Source: JAYEJB01 sp034716415
Lineage (GTDB): Bacteria; Patescibacteriota; Patescibacteriia; SG8-24
Direction: 5' to 3'
Length of the DNA stretch: 26,330 nucleotides
Assembly: GCA_034716415.1 (NCBI GenBank)
Contig: JAYEJB010000067.1
Span: 1 to 26,330, forward strand
Positions 7,503 to 16,866 of the stretch are shown piece by piece (within the stretch, counting starts at the first letter, position 1; every line of letters starts with the position of its first letter). A model generated the notes under the pieces. It was not told the DNA's origin. It saw only the letters and a program-made list of their open reading frames with translations, and did not search any database. Both the position numbers and the translations under genes were made by a program.

Positions 7503-10500
7503 ATGTTATTCAAACGCGTCAAACCCGCCTCGACGGAGCGCAAACTGTTCACGGACATCCGTGACGCGATGGAGCTCCCGGACCTGATCGAGGTGCAAAG
7601 GAACTCGTACGACTGGCTTTTCAAAGACGGGATCAGGGAGCTGTTCGAAGAGATCTCACCGGTGAAGGACTTCATCGGTCGTGACCTCGAACTGTACTTC
7701 CTCGATTATTATCTGGACGAGCCGAAGTTCGACGAAGAGTCCGCCAAAGCCAAGAACCTGACGTTCGAGTCGCCTTTGAGGGTGCGGGCCAGGTTAATCA
7801 ATAAGAGGACCGCCGAGACTAAGGAGCAGGAGATATACCTCGGTGACTTCCCGCTGATGACCGACCGCGGAACGTTCATCATCAACGGCATCGAGCGCGT
7901 CATCGTGTCCCAGCTGGTCCGCTCGGCCGGTGTCTTCTTCACGGTAGAGAACCTCCGCGGCCGCCGGCACTTCGGCGCTAAGATCATCCCGAACCGCGGC
8001 GCCTGGCTGGAGATGGAGACCGACTCCAACAACGTGATGTGGGTCAAGATCGACCGCAAGCGTAAAGTCGCGGTGACATCGCTTCTGCGCGCCTTCGGAT
8101 ATTCCAGTGACGACGAGATCAAGGAGCTGTTCAAGGACGTCGACATCCACCCGAACATCAAGTACATCGAGAACACGCTGGAGAAGGATATCGCCGAGGA
8201 CGAGGACGGCGGTCTGAAGGAGGTATATAAGAGGATAAGACCCGGTGACCTGGCGACCGTCGATAACGCCCGTTCGCTCATCTACTCGATGTTCTTCAAC
8301 TTCGACCGCTACGACCTGGGTAAGGTGGGACGCTACAAGTACGCCCAGCGTTTCGGACTCGACTACAGCGATGACGATATCGAGAAGCCGGAGAACCGCA
8401 TCTTGAAACGCGAGGACATGGTGACTATCATCAGCGAGCTCATCCGTTTGAATATCTCACAGGAGGAACCGGATGACGTGGACCACCTCGGCAACCGTCG
8501 TGTCAGGAGCGCCGGTGAGTTGGTGCAGAACCGCCTCCGCGTCGGTATGAGCCGCATGGAGCGCATCATCAAGGACCGCATGTCCACGATGGACATCATG
8601 ACGTTGACGCCGTCGAAGCTGGTGAACGCCAGGCCGATCATCGGTGTCATCAGGGAGTTCTTCATGAGTTCCCAGTTGTCGCAGTTCATGGATCAGACGA
8701 ACCCGCTCTCCGAACTCGAGCACAAGCGCCGTCTGTCGGCGATGGGTCCCGGCGGACTCTCGAGAGAGCGCGCCGGATTCGACGTCCGTGACGTGCACCC
8801 GACCCACTATGGCCGTATCTGTCCGATCGCGACGCCTGAAGGACCGAACATCGGTCTGGTGGGCCATCTCGCGAGTTACGCGCGTATCAACGAGTTCGGT
8901 TTCATCGAGACGCCGTACCGCAAGGTCATCAGCGAAGTTCCGAACGACGGCAAGAGCGCGGAAGGGGAGATCGCCCGCGGCGACATCAAGGACGGTAACA
9001 AGGTGCTGGTGAAGGACGGCGCGAATATCAGCAAGGCCGACGCGACGAAGCTCGGCAAGATCAAGCTCGAGACCGTTCCGGTCAAGCCGCATACCACGGA
9101 CGAGATCGTTTACCTGAACGCGTTCATGGAGGAGAAGTCGGTCACGACTTCGGCGACGACGGAAATCGACGAGAACGGCTTCTTCATCGAGCCGCGGGTC
9201 AGCGTGCGTAAGTACGGTGAACCGTCGGTCGACGACACGCACATGGTCGATTACATGGACGTGTCATCGAGGCAAATCGTCTCGATCGCCACTTCGCTGG
9301 TACCGTTCCTGGAGCATGACGACGCCAACCGCGCGCTCATGGCCACGAACATGCAACGACAGGCCGTCCCGTGCATCACGCCGGACGCGCCGATCGTCGG
9401 TACCGGCATGGAGCGCCGCGCCGCGCGGGATTCCGGTCACGTCGCGGTCGCGAAGAACGCCGGTGAGGTCATCGTGGTCCAGTCGGACAAGGTGGTCGTG
9501 AAGACCAAGGACGGTGAGGACACTTACGAGCTCAACAAGTTCGTGCGTTCGAACGGTTCGACCTGCATCAATCAGCGCCCGCGCGTCGAAGCCGGTCAGA
9601 AGCTGAAGAAAGGCGACGTCATCGCCGATGGTCCGTCGACCGAGAACGGCGAACTGGCGCTCGGCCAGAACCTGCTCGTGGCGTTCCTTTCCTGGGAAGG
9701 CTACAACTACGAGGACGCCATCATCCTGTCGGAACGGCTGGTGCAGAAGGACCGCTACACATCAATACATATAGAGAATTTCACCATCGACGTGCGCGAG
9801 ACCAAGCTCGGGCCGGAGGTAGTGACGTCAGATATTCCGAACATCAGCGAAGAGAAGCTCGCTAACCTTGACGACACCGGCGTCGTCAGGCTCGGCGCCG
9901 AAGTGGCGTCGGGCGACATCCTGGTCGGTAAGATCACGCCGAAAGGCGAGACCGAGCTGTCCGCCGAGGAGAAGCTCCTTAGGGCCATCTTCGGTGAGAA
10001 GGCCCGCGACGTCCGTGACAGCTCGCTCTATCTGGAGCACGGCGGACACGGCAAGGTCGTGGACATCAAGGTCTTCTCGCGCGAACAGGGCGATAAGCTG
10101 TCACCGGGGGTCATCCAGTCCATCCAGGTCGCGATCGCGACACTGCGGAAGATCCAGGTCGGCGACAAGATGGCCGGACGTCACGGTAACAAGGGTGTCA
10201 TCTCGAAGATCGTCCCGGTCGAAGACATGCCGTTCCTCGAGGACGGCACGCCGGTCGACATCATCCTGTCGCCGCTCGGAGTCGTCTCGCGTATGAACCT
10301 CGGTCAGATCCTGGAGACACACATGGGCCTCGCGGCGAACGCACTCGGTTACAACGTCATCACTCCGGCACTGAACGGAATCACCGAAGACGAGATCAAG
10401 AGCGAACTGAAGAGAGCGGGCTTTCCGGAGACCGGGCAGATGACGCTCTATGACGGACGCACCGGCGAGCCGTTCGACAACCCGGTCACCGTCGGCCATA

Positions 10501-11000
10501 AATACATGCTGAAGCTGAACCACATGGTCGAGGACAAGATCCATCAGCGCTCCATCGGTCCGTACTCACTCATCACGCAGCAGCCGCTGGGTGGTAAGGC
10601 GCAGTTCGGCGGACAGAGGTTCGGAGAGATGGAAGTCTGGGCGCTCGAGGCCTACGGCGCGGCGCACACCCTGCAGGAGATCCTGACGATCAAGTCGGAC
10701 GACGTGCCGGGCCGCAGCAAGGCCTACGAGTCCATCATCAAGGGCGATCCGATCAGGAAGATCAACATTCCTGAATCGTTCAACGTGCTCATCCGCGAGC
10801 TCAAGGGTCTGGCGCTCGACGTCGAACTCCTGAAGAGCGGTTCGCGCGTGGATGAGGAATCAGACGGACAACAGTCCATACCAGCGCCACTTACCGGCGC
10901 CGCGTCCGAGAAGTCGGCGGGCCCTTCGACAGGCTCAGGGTCTGACGACGCGGGGGGAGTACCGGCCGAAAAAGGCGGGGCTGACGAGAGCGAAGCTTAA
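7503..11000 (+). CDS. rpoB: DNA-directed RNA polymerase subunit beta
   Basis: This 1165-aa beta subunit has all core regions. The rifampicin-binding segment (FMDQTNPLSELEHKRRLSAM, about residues 395-415) keeps the Asp, His and Ser that correspond to E. coli D516, H526 and S531, so no classic resistance change is present. GDKMAGRHGNKGV (about 891-903) and the C-terminal GGKAQFGGQRFGEMEVWALEAYG block are intact. It combines with beta-prime, alpha and omega to form the polymerase core. The last 50 or so residues after the usual family end (LKSGSRVDEES...) are low-complexity and acidic. They include PSTGSGS, encoded by a dispersed repeat (10922-10940) inserted in frame. There is no Shine-Dalgarno before the ATG. 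rpoC follows after 21 bases. Confidence 0.98.
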   Translation: MLFKRVKPASTERKLFTDIRDAMELPDLIEVQRNSYDWLFKDGIRELFEEISPVKDFIGRDLELYFLDYYLDEPKFDEESAKAKNLTFESPLRVRARLINKRTAETKEQEIYLGDFPLMTDRGTFIINGIERVIVSQLVRSAGVFFTVENLRGRRHFGAKIIPNRGAWLEMETDSNNVMWVKIDRKRKVAVTSLLRAFGYSSDDEIKELFKDVDIHPNIKYIENTLEKDIAEDEDGGLKEVYKRIRPGDLATVDNARSLIYSMFFNFDRYDLGKVGRYKYAQRFGLDYSDDDIEKPENRILKREDMVTIISELIRLNISQEEPDDVDHLGNRRVRSAGELVQNRLRVGMSRMERIIKDRMSTMDIMTLTPSKLVNARPIIGVIREFFMSSQLSQFMDQTNPLSELEHKRRLSAMGPGGLSRERAGFDVRDVHPTHYGRICPIATPEGPNIGLVGHLASYARINEFGFIETPYRKVISEVPNDGKSAEGEIARGDIKDGNKVLVKDGANISKADATKLGKIKLETVPVKPHTTDEIVYLNAFMEEKSVTTSATTEIDENGFFIEPRVSVRKYGEPSVDDTHMVDYMDVSSRQIVSIATSLVPFLEHDDANRALMATNMQRQAVPCITPDAPIVGTGMERRAARDSGHVAVAKNAGEVIVVQSDKVVVKTKDGEDTYELNKFVRSNGSTCINQRPRVEAGQKLKKGDVIADGPSTENGELALGQNLLVAFLSWEGYNYEDAIILSERLVQKDRYTSIHIENFTIDVRETKLGPEVVTSDIPNISEEKLANLDDTGVVRLGAEVASGDILVGKITPKGETELSAEEKLLRAIFGEKARDVRDSSLYLEHGGHGKVVDIKVFSREQGDKLSPGVIQSIQVAIATLRKIQVGDKMAGRHGNKGVISKIVPVEDMPFLEDGTPVDIILSPLGVVSRMNLGQILETHMGLAANALGYNVITPALNGITEDEIKSELKRAGFPETGQMTLYDGRTGEPFDNPVTVGHKYMLKLNHMVEDKIHQRSIGPYSLITQQPLGGKAQFGGQRFGEMEVWALEAYGAAHTLQEILTIKSDDVPGRSKAYESIIKGDPIRKINIPESFNVLIRELKGLALDVELLKSGSRVDEESDGQQSIPAPLTGAASEKSAGPSTGSGSDDAGGVPAEKGGADESEA
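10922..10940 (+). repeat. Dispersed 'cccttcgacaggctcaggg' repeat inside the rpoB 3' end
   Basis: This 19-base sequence matches the intergenic repeat at 15384-15402 except for one base (agg vs aag). Here it is translated in frame as part of the RpoB C-terminal tail. Confidence 0.75.
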
Positions 11001-11021
11001 TCGCCGCTGACGCCGAAACAT

Positions 11022-14000
11022 ATGAATCCCATTGCAGAACAGTTCAAGATACAGGACTTCGACGCCATCCGACTCAAACTGGCGTCACCCGAGACGATCC
11101 GTAATTGGTCTTACGGAGAGGTCTCGAACCCGGAAACCATCAACTACCGCACCCAGAAACCGGAGAAAGGCGGCCTGTTCGCCGAAGAGATCTTCGGTCC
11201 GTCGAAGGACTGGGAGTGTTATTGCGGCAAATACAAGAAGGTGCGCTACAAAGGCATCATCTGTGACAAGTGCGGAGTGGAGGTCACGCATTCGCTCGTG
11301 CGCCGTGAGCGCATGGGCCACATCGAGCTGTCCGCTTCCGTGTCGCACATTTGGTTCTTGCGCGGCGTACCGTCGAAGATCGGACTCGTGCTCGACCTGT
11401 CGGTGCAGAACCTCGAGAAGGTCATCTACTTCGCCAACTTTATCGTCACCGAAGTCCGCGAGGACGTGAAGAAGGAGACGGTGGAGCAGGTCAAGAGCGA
11501 GTACAAGGCCAAGAAGAAGCAGATCGATAACGAGTACAAGCGCGCGGTCGAGAACGCGGAGAAGAAGGAAGAAAAGCAGAAAGCTAAGGACAAGCTGTTG
11601 TCACAGGCGTTCGACGTGAAGACGACGCAGTTGAAGGACCTGGAGGACGACTATCGCGCCGTGGAGAAGGAACTGAAGGAGTTGCAGGTGTTGAGGATCA
11701 TCTCCGAGAGCACCTATCAGGACTGGTCGCTGAAATACGGACACATCTTCGAGGCCAGCATCGGCGCGGAGGCGATCAGACAGCTCCTCGCGAAGGTGAA
11801 CCTCGAAGAATACATCGCGAAGCTTGAGGATGAGATGGAAGATGTCCAGCCCGGCGCACGCTACGATAAGCTCGTCAGACGCGTCAAGCTGATGAGGTCG
11901 CTCGTGACGAACGGCATCAGGCCGGAATGGATGGTCATGACGGTCGTTCCTGTCATTCCGCCGGACCTGCGTCCGATGGTGCCTTTGGATGGCGGTCGTT
12001 TCGCGGCTTCCGACCTGAACGACCTGTACCGCCGTGTCATCAACCGCAACAACCGTCTGAAGAAGCTTGTGGACCTGAACGCTCCGGAAGTCATCACCAG
12101 GAACGAGAAGCGCATGCTGCAGGAATCGGTCGACGCGCTCATAGACAACTCGGCGCGACAGGCCAAGACCGTCGTCGCCGCGACCGGCAAGAAACGTCAG
12201 CTTAAGTCGCTGGCAGACATATTGAAAGGCAAGCAGGGACGCTTCCGTCAGAACCTGCTGGGTAAGCGTATCGACTATTCGGGCCGTTCGGTAATCGTCG
12301 TCGGTCCGTCCCTGAAATTGCACCAGTGCGGACTGCCGAAGATGATGGCTTTGGAGCTGTTCAAGCCGTTCGTCATCTCACAGCTCATCAAGCGCGGTTA
12401 CGTCCACAATATCAGGAGCGCCAATCGTTTCATCGAGGCCGATCATCCGGAAATTTGGGACATCCTCGAGGACATCACGGGCGACGCCATCGTCCTGCTG
12501 AACCGCGCGCCGACCCTGCATCGTCTCGGTATCCAGGGTTTTCAGCCGAAGCTCATCGAGGGCAAGGCGATCCAGATCCATCCGATGGTCTGTTCGGCTT
12601 TCAACGCCGACTTCGACGGTGACCAGATGGCGGTGCACGTCCCGCTGACCGAAGAGGCCAAGCGTGAGGCGCGTGAGCGGATGCTGTCGGTCAACAATCT
12701 GTTGAAGCCGGCGACCGGAATGCCGATCATGAATCCGAGCATGGACATCGCCTGGGGCATCTACTACATGACGACGCTGACCGATTCCCAGACTGAACAG
12801 CCGCGCCTTTTCAGTGATCCGAAGGAAGCGATACTCGCGTACCGCCTGCGTAAGGTCGGTCTGCGCGAGCTCGTCAGGGTCCGCATGGCCAAGGGCAAGA
12901 AACCGATCGAGACGAACGTCGGCCGGATCCTCCTGAACCGCGTCATACCCGAAGAGTTCGGCTACGTGAACGAGAAGATGGGCAAGAGCGAGTTGAGCCA
13001 GCTGGTGCGTGACTGCATCGAGAGATGCGGCCGTGAACGCACGGTGTTGCTTCTCGACGCCATGAAGGACATCGGTTACCACTACTGTACCGTCTCCGGT
13101 TATTCCTGGGGCATGGCTGACCTGCCGGATATCACGGAAAAGAAGAAGTTGATCGAGGAGGGTGACGCGATGATCAAGGAAGTCGAGGAACAGTATCAGG
13201 AGGGTCTGTTGACGCAGTCCGAACGGCATTCGAAGATCGTCGATGTCTGGTCGAACGTCAAGGACCGTGTCACCAAGCTTGCCAAGGATAACCTGCCGGA
13301 TGGCGGATCCGTGGCGTCCATGATCAACTCGAAGGCGCGCGGCAGCTGGGGTCAGCTGACGCAGATCATCGGCATGAAGGGCCTGGTGGCCAATCCGTCC
13401 GGTGATATCATCGAGCTTCCCGTGAAAGCGAACTTCAAGGAAGGATTCGACGTACTGGAGTACTTCATCTCGACGCACGGCGCGCGGAAGGGTCTCTCGG
13501 ACACGGCCCTGCGTACCGCGAACGCCGGTTATCTGACGCGGCGTCTCGTGGACGTCTCGCAGGATGTGGTCATCCGTGAGGAAGACTGCGGCGACGACAC
13601 CGGCATCTACATCACCGCTAAGGAGAGCGAGGAGATGGGTGAGACCGTCGTGGGCCGTATCCTCGGGCGGCACATCATCGAAGATATCAAGCATCCGAAG
13701 ACGGGCAAGGTCTTGGTGAAGAAGGATGAACTCATCACCGAGGAGATCGGCAGGAAACTTCAGGACCTGCCGCTCGATAACGTCCATGTCCGGTCAGTGC
13801 TGGAGTGCAGGCTGCCGAAGGGTGTCTGCCAGCTGTGCTACGGCTACGACCTGGCGTACAACAAGGCGGTCAAGATGGGTGTGCCGGTCGGTATCATGGC
13901 CGCGCAGTCCATCGGTGAGCCCGGTACGCAGCTGACGATGAGGACGTTTCACACGGGTGGTGTGGCCGGAGACGACATCACGCAGGGTCTGCCTCGCGTG

Positions 14001-15041
14001 GAGGAACTCTTCGAAGCCCGCCCGCCGAAGAGGAAGGCCTACATGAGCGAAGTGACCGGCCAGGTGACCGTCGAGGAGATCGACCGCCGCATGATCGAAG
14101 GTCCGGGCGGCGAGAAGCTGTTGGAACAGTACGTCGGACACAAGATCGTCAGGATCCGCTACGTCGATCAGGACGGTGAGACGTATAAGATGGTCCGCGG
14201 CGACGAACCGCAGGTGAAGGACGGCGCGAAGGTCAAAGAAGGTCAGGTCGTCGTTATCAAGAAAAAGGACGGCGCGAAGGTCGTCGCTGAACAGGCCGGC
14301 ACCGCCAAGGTCGCCAAGAAGAACGTGAAGGTTTTGCGCGACGTCAAGAAGGACAAGGAATACATCATCCCGCCGGGTTACGTCATCTACATCAAGAGCG
14401 GTGACGAGGTGGAGGCCGGACAGCCGCTGACCGAGGGTCACCTCGATCTGCAGATGCTGTTCCGTCTGCGCGGTAAAGAAGCGGTCCAGAAGTATATCCT
14501 CAAGGATGTGCAGGCGATCTATACTTCACAGGGTCAGAAACTGAACGACAAGCACGTCGAGATCATCATCAAACAGATGTTCTCGCGTGTGAATGTGCTC
14601 GACTCCGGTGACACCGATCTGTTGCCGGGTGAGATCATCGAGAAAGCTCAGTTGCTGATCGAGAACGCCAGGGTGAAGAAGGAGAAAGGCAAGCAGGCCA
14701 CGGCGCAGGAGCTGTTCCTTGGCATCACCAAGGTGTCGCTCTCGACGCAGAGCTTCCTCTCGGCCGCGTCCTTCCAGGAGACCGCGCGCGTGCTCATTAA
14801 CGCCGCAGTGACCGGAAAGATCGATCCGCTGGAGGGACTCAAGGAGAACGTCATCATCGGACGTCTCATCCCGGCCGGTACCGGTCTGGAGCCGCCTATC
14901 GACTATGAGGAGTGGGAGCGCGAGAGGCGCGCCGCCGAAGAGGCGATGGCCATGGAGAATCAGCCGATGATCATGGAAGGTGAGATCATCGAACCGCCGG
15001 CTCCGGTCGAAGAGGTCATTGATGGAGAGACTAAGGAGTAG
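11022..15041 (+). CDS. rpoC: DNA-directed RNA polymerase subunit beta-prime
   Basis: A 1339-aa beta-prime subunit. The N-terminal zinc ribbon has Cys66, Cys68, Cys81 and Cys84 (CYCGKYKK...CDKC). A Lys/Glu-rich coiled coil (about residues 150-225) follows. The catalytic NADFDGDQMAVH lies at 528-539, with three Asp residues that bind the catalytic Mg2+. The second zinc site is formed by the Cys in EEDCGDD and the three in LECRLPKGVCQLC. The bridge/trigger region includes GEPGTQLTMRTFHTGG. It is co-transcribed with rpoB, 21 bases upstream. The acidic C-terminal tail (after GTGLEPPIDYEEW) is probably unstructured. Transcription ends at a strong terminator 18 bases after the stop. Confidence 0.98.
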   Translation: MNPIAEQFKIQDFDAIRLKLASPETIRNWSYGEVSNPETINYRTQKPEKGGLFAEEIFGPSKDWECYCGKYKKVRYKGIICDKCGVEVTHSLVRRERMGHIELSASVSHIWFLRGVPSKIGLVLDLSVQNLEKVIYFANFIVTEVREDVKKETVEQVKSEYKAKKKQIDNEYKRAVENAEKKEEKQKAKDKLLSQAFDVKTTQLKDLEDDYRAVEKELKELQVLRIISESTYQDWSLKYGHIFEASIGAEAIRQLLAKVNLEEYIAKLEDEMEDVQPGARYDKLVRRVKLMRSLVTNGIRPEWMVMTVVPVIPPDLRPMVPLDGGRFAASDLNDLYRRVINRNNRLKKLVDLNAPEVITRNEKRMLQESVDALIDNSARQAKTVVAATGKKRQLKSLADILKGKQGRFRQNLLGKRIDYSGRSVIVVGPSLKLHQCGLPKMMALELFKPFVISQLIKRGYVHNIRSANRFIEADHPEIWDILEDITGDAIVLLNRAPTLHRLGIQGFQPKLIEGKAIQIHPMVCSAFNADFDGDQMAVHVPLTEEAKREARERMLSVNNLLKPATGMPIMNPSMDIAWGIYYMTTLTDSQTEQPRLFSDPKEAILAYRLRKVGLRELVRVRMAKGKKPIETNVGRILLNRVIPEEFGYVNEKMGKSELSQLVRDCIERCGRERTVLLLDAMKDIGYHYCTVSGYSWGMADLPDITEKKKLIEEGDAMIKEVEEQYQEGLLTQSERHSKIVDVWSNVKDRVTKLAKDNLPDGGSVASMINSKARGSWGQLTQIIGMKGLVANPSGDIIELPVKANFKEGFDVLEYFISTHGARKGLSDTALRTANAGYLTRRLVDVSQDVVIREEDCGDDTGIYITAKESEEMGETVVGRILGRHIIEDIKHPKTGKVLVKKDELITEEIGRKLQDLPLDNVHVRSVLECRLPKGVCQLCYGYDLAYNKAVKMGVPVGIMAAQSIGEPGTQLTMRTFHTGGVAGDDITQGLPRVEELFEARPPKRKAYMSEVTGQVTVEEIDRRMIEGPGGEKLLEQYVGHKIVRIRYVDQDGETYKMVRGDEPQVKDGAKVKEGQVVVIKKKDGAKVVAEQAGTAKVAKKNVKVLRDVKKDKEYIIPPGYVIYIKSGDEVEAGQPLTEGHLDLQMLFRLRGKEAVQKYILKDVQAIYTSQGQKLNDKHVEIIIKQMFSRVNVLDSGDTDLLPGEIIEKAQLLIENARVKKEKGKQATAQELFLGITKVSLSTQSFLSAASFQETARVLINAAVTGKIDPLEGLKENVIIGRLIPAGTGLEPPIDYEEWERERRAAEEAMAMENQPMIMEGEIIEPPAPVEEVIDGETKE

Positions 15042-15059
15042 GCGTGATTGGAGAAATCG

Positions 15060-15087
15060 AAAACCCCGCCCGAAAGGGCGGGGTTTT
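15060..15087 (+). terminator. Rho-independent terminator of rpoBC
   Basis: A perfect GC-rich stem ccccgccc / gggcgggg with a gaaa tetraloop is flanked by aaaa and tttt. It is placed directly after rpoC. Confidence 0.9.
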
Positions 15088-15111
15088 GGGTTGGGGCAAG
15101 GTGGAGCGGGA

Positions 15112-15133
15112 ACCTGCCTGCCGGCAGGCAGGT
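15112..15133. repeat. Perfect 22-bp palindrome with core tgcctgccggcaggca
   Basis: The 16-base core tgcctgccggcaggca recurs at 18408-18423 in another intergenic region. The palindrome is perfect over 22 bases here and is non-coding. Confidence 0.75.
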
Positions 15134-15198
15134 AGCGGGGACCGCTCGGCATCCGCCGTGCACGGCGCCGGACTAGCGGGGAGAGACATTTAAGAGAT

Positions 15199-15241
15199 AT
15201 AGAAACGAAAGACTGTGCGCAGCACAGTCTTTCGTTTCTAT
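15199..15241. repeat. Perfect 20-bp stem hairpin
   Basis: The arm atagaaacgaaagactgtgc (15199-15218) is exactly complementary to 15222-15241, leaving a loop of three bases. It abuts the tandem repeat that follows. No T-run follows the stem, so it is not a standard terminator. Confidence 0.85.
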
Positions 15242-15322
15242 CCCCGCTATCCCCGCTATCCCCGCTATCCCCGCTATCCCCGCTATCCCCGCTATCCCCG
15301 CTATCCCCGCTATCCCCGCTAT
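15242..15322. repeat. Tandem repeat, nine perfect copies of a 9-mer (ccccgctat)
   Basis: Nine identical units fill 81 bases, and a degenerate cgcgctat follows at 15323-15330. The unit length is a multiple of three, so one reading of the minus strand gives Ile-Ala-Gly repeats. I see no supporting evidence that it is a gene. Confidence 0.95.
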
Positions 15323-15357
15323 CGCGCTATCGTATTCATTTGAATCAAGCGGCGAGG

Positions 15358-15379
15358 CTTGGTAAATTCCAAGTATAAT
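15358..15379 (+). promoter_or_regulatory. Possible yebC-ruvC promoter with operator-like inverted repeat
   Basis: A perfect TATAAT (15374-15379) is directly preceded by cttggtaaattccaag, a 5-6-5 inverted repeat (15358-15373). There is no good -35 box at normal spacing, which fits either an activator site or chance. Confidence 0.35.
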
Positions 15380-15383
15380 GTAG

Positions 15384-15453
15384 CCCTTCGACAAGCTCAG
15401 GGTCTATAGGAATATCACAATATTGCCTGAGCGTAGCGTAGCGAAGTCGAAGG
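15384..15453. repeat. Dispersed inverted-repeat element (cccttcgacaagctcaggg ... cctgagcg...gtcgaagg)
   Basis: The left arm at 15384-15402 and the right arm at 15426-15453 are inverted relative to each other. Relatives occur at about 1146-1171 (end of the EF-P ligase gene), 10922-10940 (inside rpoB) and about 23187-23260. Here it lies between the TATAAT box and yebC, so it would be transcribed in the leader. Confidence 0.75.
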
Positions 15454-15485
15454 CGCACTAGCTTAAACAGAATTACGACAAGTCT

Positions 15486-16202
15486 ATGTCCGGACACTCG
15501 AAATGGGCGACGATCAGGCACAAAAAAGGAGCGGCCGACGCCAAACGGTCGGCTCTCTTCACTAAGCTCTCCAAGGAGATAACCGTAGCCGCGCGCGGAG
15601 GCGGTGATCCGGAGTTCAACTTCGCGTTGCGTTCGGCGATGGATAAGGCGCTCGCCGGCAACATGACCAAGGACAAGATCGATCAGGCCGTCAAGCGCGG
15701 CACCGGGGAGATCGCGGGCGGAGTCATTGAGGAGGTCATCTATGAAGGCTTCGGGCCGGGCGGCGTGGCGGTGCTCGTGGAGGCGCTCACCGACAATCGC
15801 AACCGGACCAGCCCGAACATAAAATTCATCTTTTCGAAGCATGGCGGCAATTTGGGTGCCAGCGGTTCGGTCCAGTGGATGTTCGAAAGAAAGGGTGTGG
15901 TGACGGTCATCGGCAAGGGAGCCTTGACGGATGATGAACAACTGCTCTTGATAGACGCGGGCGCTAACGATATAAATGAAGTAGAGGGTTCTATCGTCAT
16001 ATCGAGTGCGCCGGACGTTTTAACCAAGGTTCGCGACGCCGCCGAGGCCGCCGGACTGAAGATCGAAGAGTTCGGTCTCGAGTGGATCGCCAAGGAAGAG
16101 AACGAGGTCGAAGAGGCGGTCCGGGCGCAGATCGAAAAGCTGTTCGAAGCACTCGACGATGATGAGGACGTCAGCAACATCTATTTTAACGTCAGTCTCT
16201 GA
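15486..16202 (+). CDS. YebC/PmpR family protein (TACO1-like)
   Basis: 238 aa, the full family length. The N-terminus MSGHSKWATIRHKKGAADAKR is the YebC signature, followed by the characteristic GGGDPEFNFALRSAMDKALAGNM, GFGPGGVAVLVEALTDNRNRT and HGGNLGASGSVQWMFERKGV. Members were annotated as transcriptional regulators. Mitochondrial TACO1 and recent bacterial work point to a role at the ribosome in relieving polyproline stalling, which would overlap functionally with the EF-P encoded in this window. The final A of the stop codon is the first base of the ruvC start, so the two genes are translationally coupled. The yebC-ruvC pairing is common in bacteria. There is no Shine-Dalgarno upstream. 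Confidence 0.95.
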   Translation: MSGHSKWATIRHKKGAADAKRSALFTKLSKEITVAARGGGDPEFNFALRSAMDKALAGNMTKDKIDQAVKRGTGEIAGGVIEEVIYEGFGPGGVAVLVEALTDNRNRTSPNIKFIFSKHGGNLGASGSVQWMFERKGVVTVIGKGALTDDEQLLLIDAGANDINEVEGSIVISSAPDVLTKVRDAAEAAGLKIEEFGLEWIAKEENEVEEAVRAQIEKLFEALDDDEDVSNIYFNVSL

Positions 16203-16711
16203 TGCCCGAAGATAAGGTGGAAATCTTTCTCGGAATCGATCCCGGTTATGCCGACATGGGATATGGTTTGGTTGTGCGCGGCGGCGGGCGCGGAGAGCGC
16301 TGCCTGACTTATGGGAGCATCAAGACCGAAGCCGGAGAAGATGCCGCTGTGCGACTGTGTAAATTGCAGGATCAGCTGGAGCTTCTGATCCGGACCTATC
16401 GACCCACCAGCGCGGCGGTCGAACGGCTGTTCTTCTCGAAGAACGTCAAGACGGCGATAGGCGTCGCTGAAGCGCGGGGTGTGATATTGAGCAGCCTCGA
16501 AGGGATGGAAGTTCCGATTCGGGAGTTCAATCCGGCGGAGGTAAAGATGGCGGTCTGCGGGCATGGGCGCGCCGGTAAGATGGAGGTGCAGAAGATGGTG
16601 CAGATGTTATTGAAGCTGGACGCCATCCCGAAGCCGGATGATGCCGCGGATGCGCTCGCGTTGGCGCTGACTTTGGCTAATACACGTATCGATGTTAAGC
16701 AATTAGCCTGA
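16202..16711 (+). CDS. ruvC: Crossover junction endodeoxyribonuclease RuvC
   Basis: 169 aa, standard length. An RNase H-like fold with catalytic acidic residues is visible: Asp in FLGIDPGYADMGYG (near residue 13), Glu in AAVERLFFSKNVKTAIGVAEARG (near 74), and the C-terminal PKPDDAADALALALT with two or three Asp. The usual DPGxxxTGYG reads DPGYADMGYG here, a conservative change outside the catalytic Asp. RuvC cuts Holliday junctions symmetrically, normally with RuvAB, which are not encoded here. Its start overlaps the stop of yebC. Confidence 0.95.
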   Translation: MPEDKVEIFLGIDPGYADMGYGLVVRGGGRGERCLTYGSIKTEAGEDAAVRLCKLQDQLELLIRTYRPTSAAVERLFFSKNVKTAIGVAEARGVILSSLEGMEVPIREFNPAEVKMAVCGHGRAGKMEVQKMVQMLLKLDAIPKPDDAADALALALTLANTRIDVKQLA

Positions 16712-16726
16712 TATCTCGTGATTTTA

Positions 16727-16759
16727 GGCCTAAATAAGGTGGCTTTAGGGCCGCTTTTT
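16727..16759 (+). terminator. Possible terminator after ruvC
   Basis: ggcctaa (16727-16733) can pair with ttagggcc (16745-16752) with one bulge, followed by gcttttt. The stem is short and the loop long, so support is modest. Confidence 0.4.
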
Positions 16760-16866
16760 GTATTATAAGGCTATTATTGACTGGCTCTGCCTATAAGATA
16801 AAGTGAATTCAGGAGTCCTTTAACAGTCGTCGGACGTTGTCCGCGGCACTAGGAAGGATATGAGCC

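Noticed and set aside
8457..9242. 261-codon open frame antisense to rpoB
   Set aside because: A shadow of the rpoB coding pattern with no recognisable domain.
12378..13787. 469-codon open frame antisense to rpoC
   Set aside because: rpoC is certain on the other strand. The long antisense frame follows from its GC-rich codon use.
15242..15322. CRISPR array
   Set aside because: Units are 9 bp without spacers and no cas gene is present; it is a simple tandem repeat.
15173..15394. Ile-Ala-Gly repeat protein on the minus strand
   Set aside because: It is only the translation of the 9-bp tandem repeat and flanking hairpin; there is no conserved domain or start signal.
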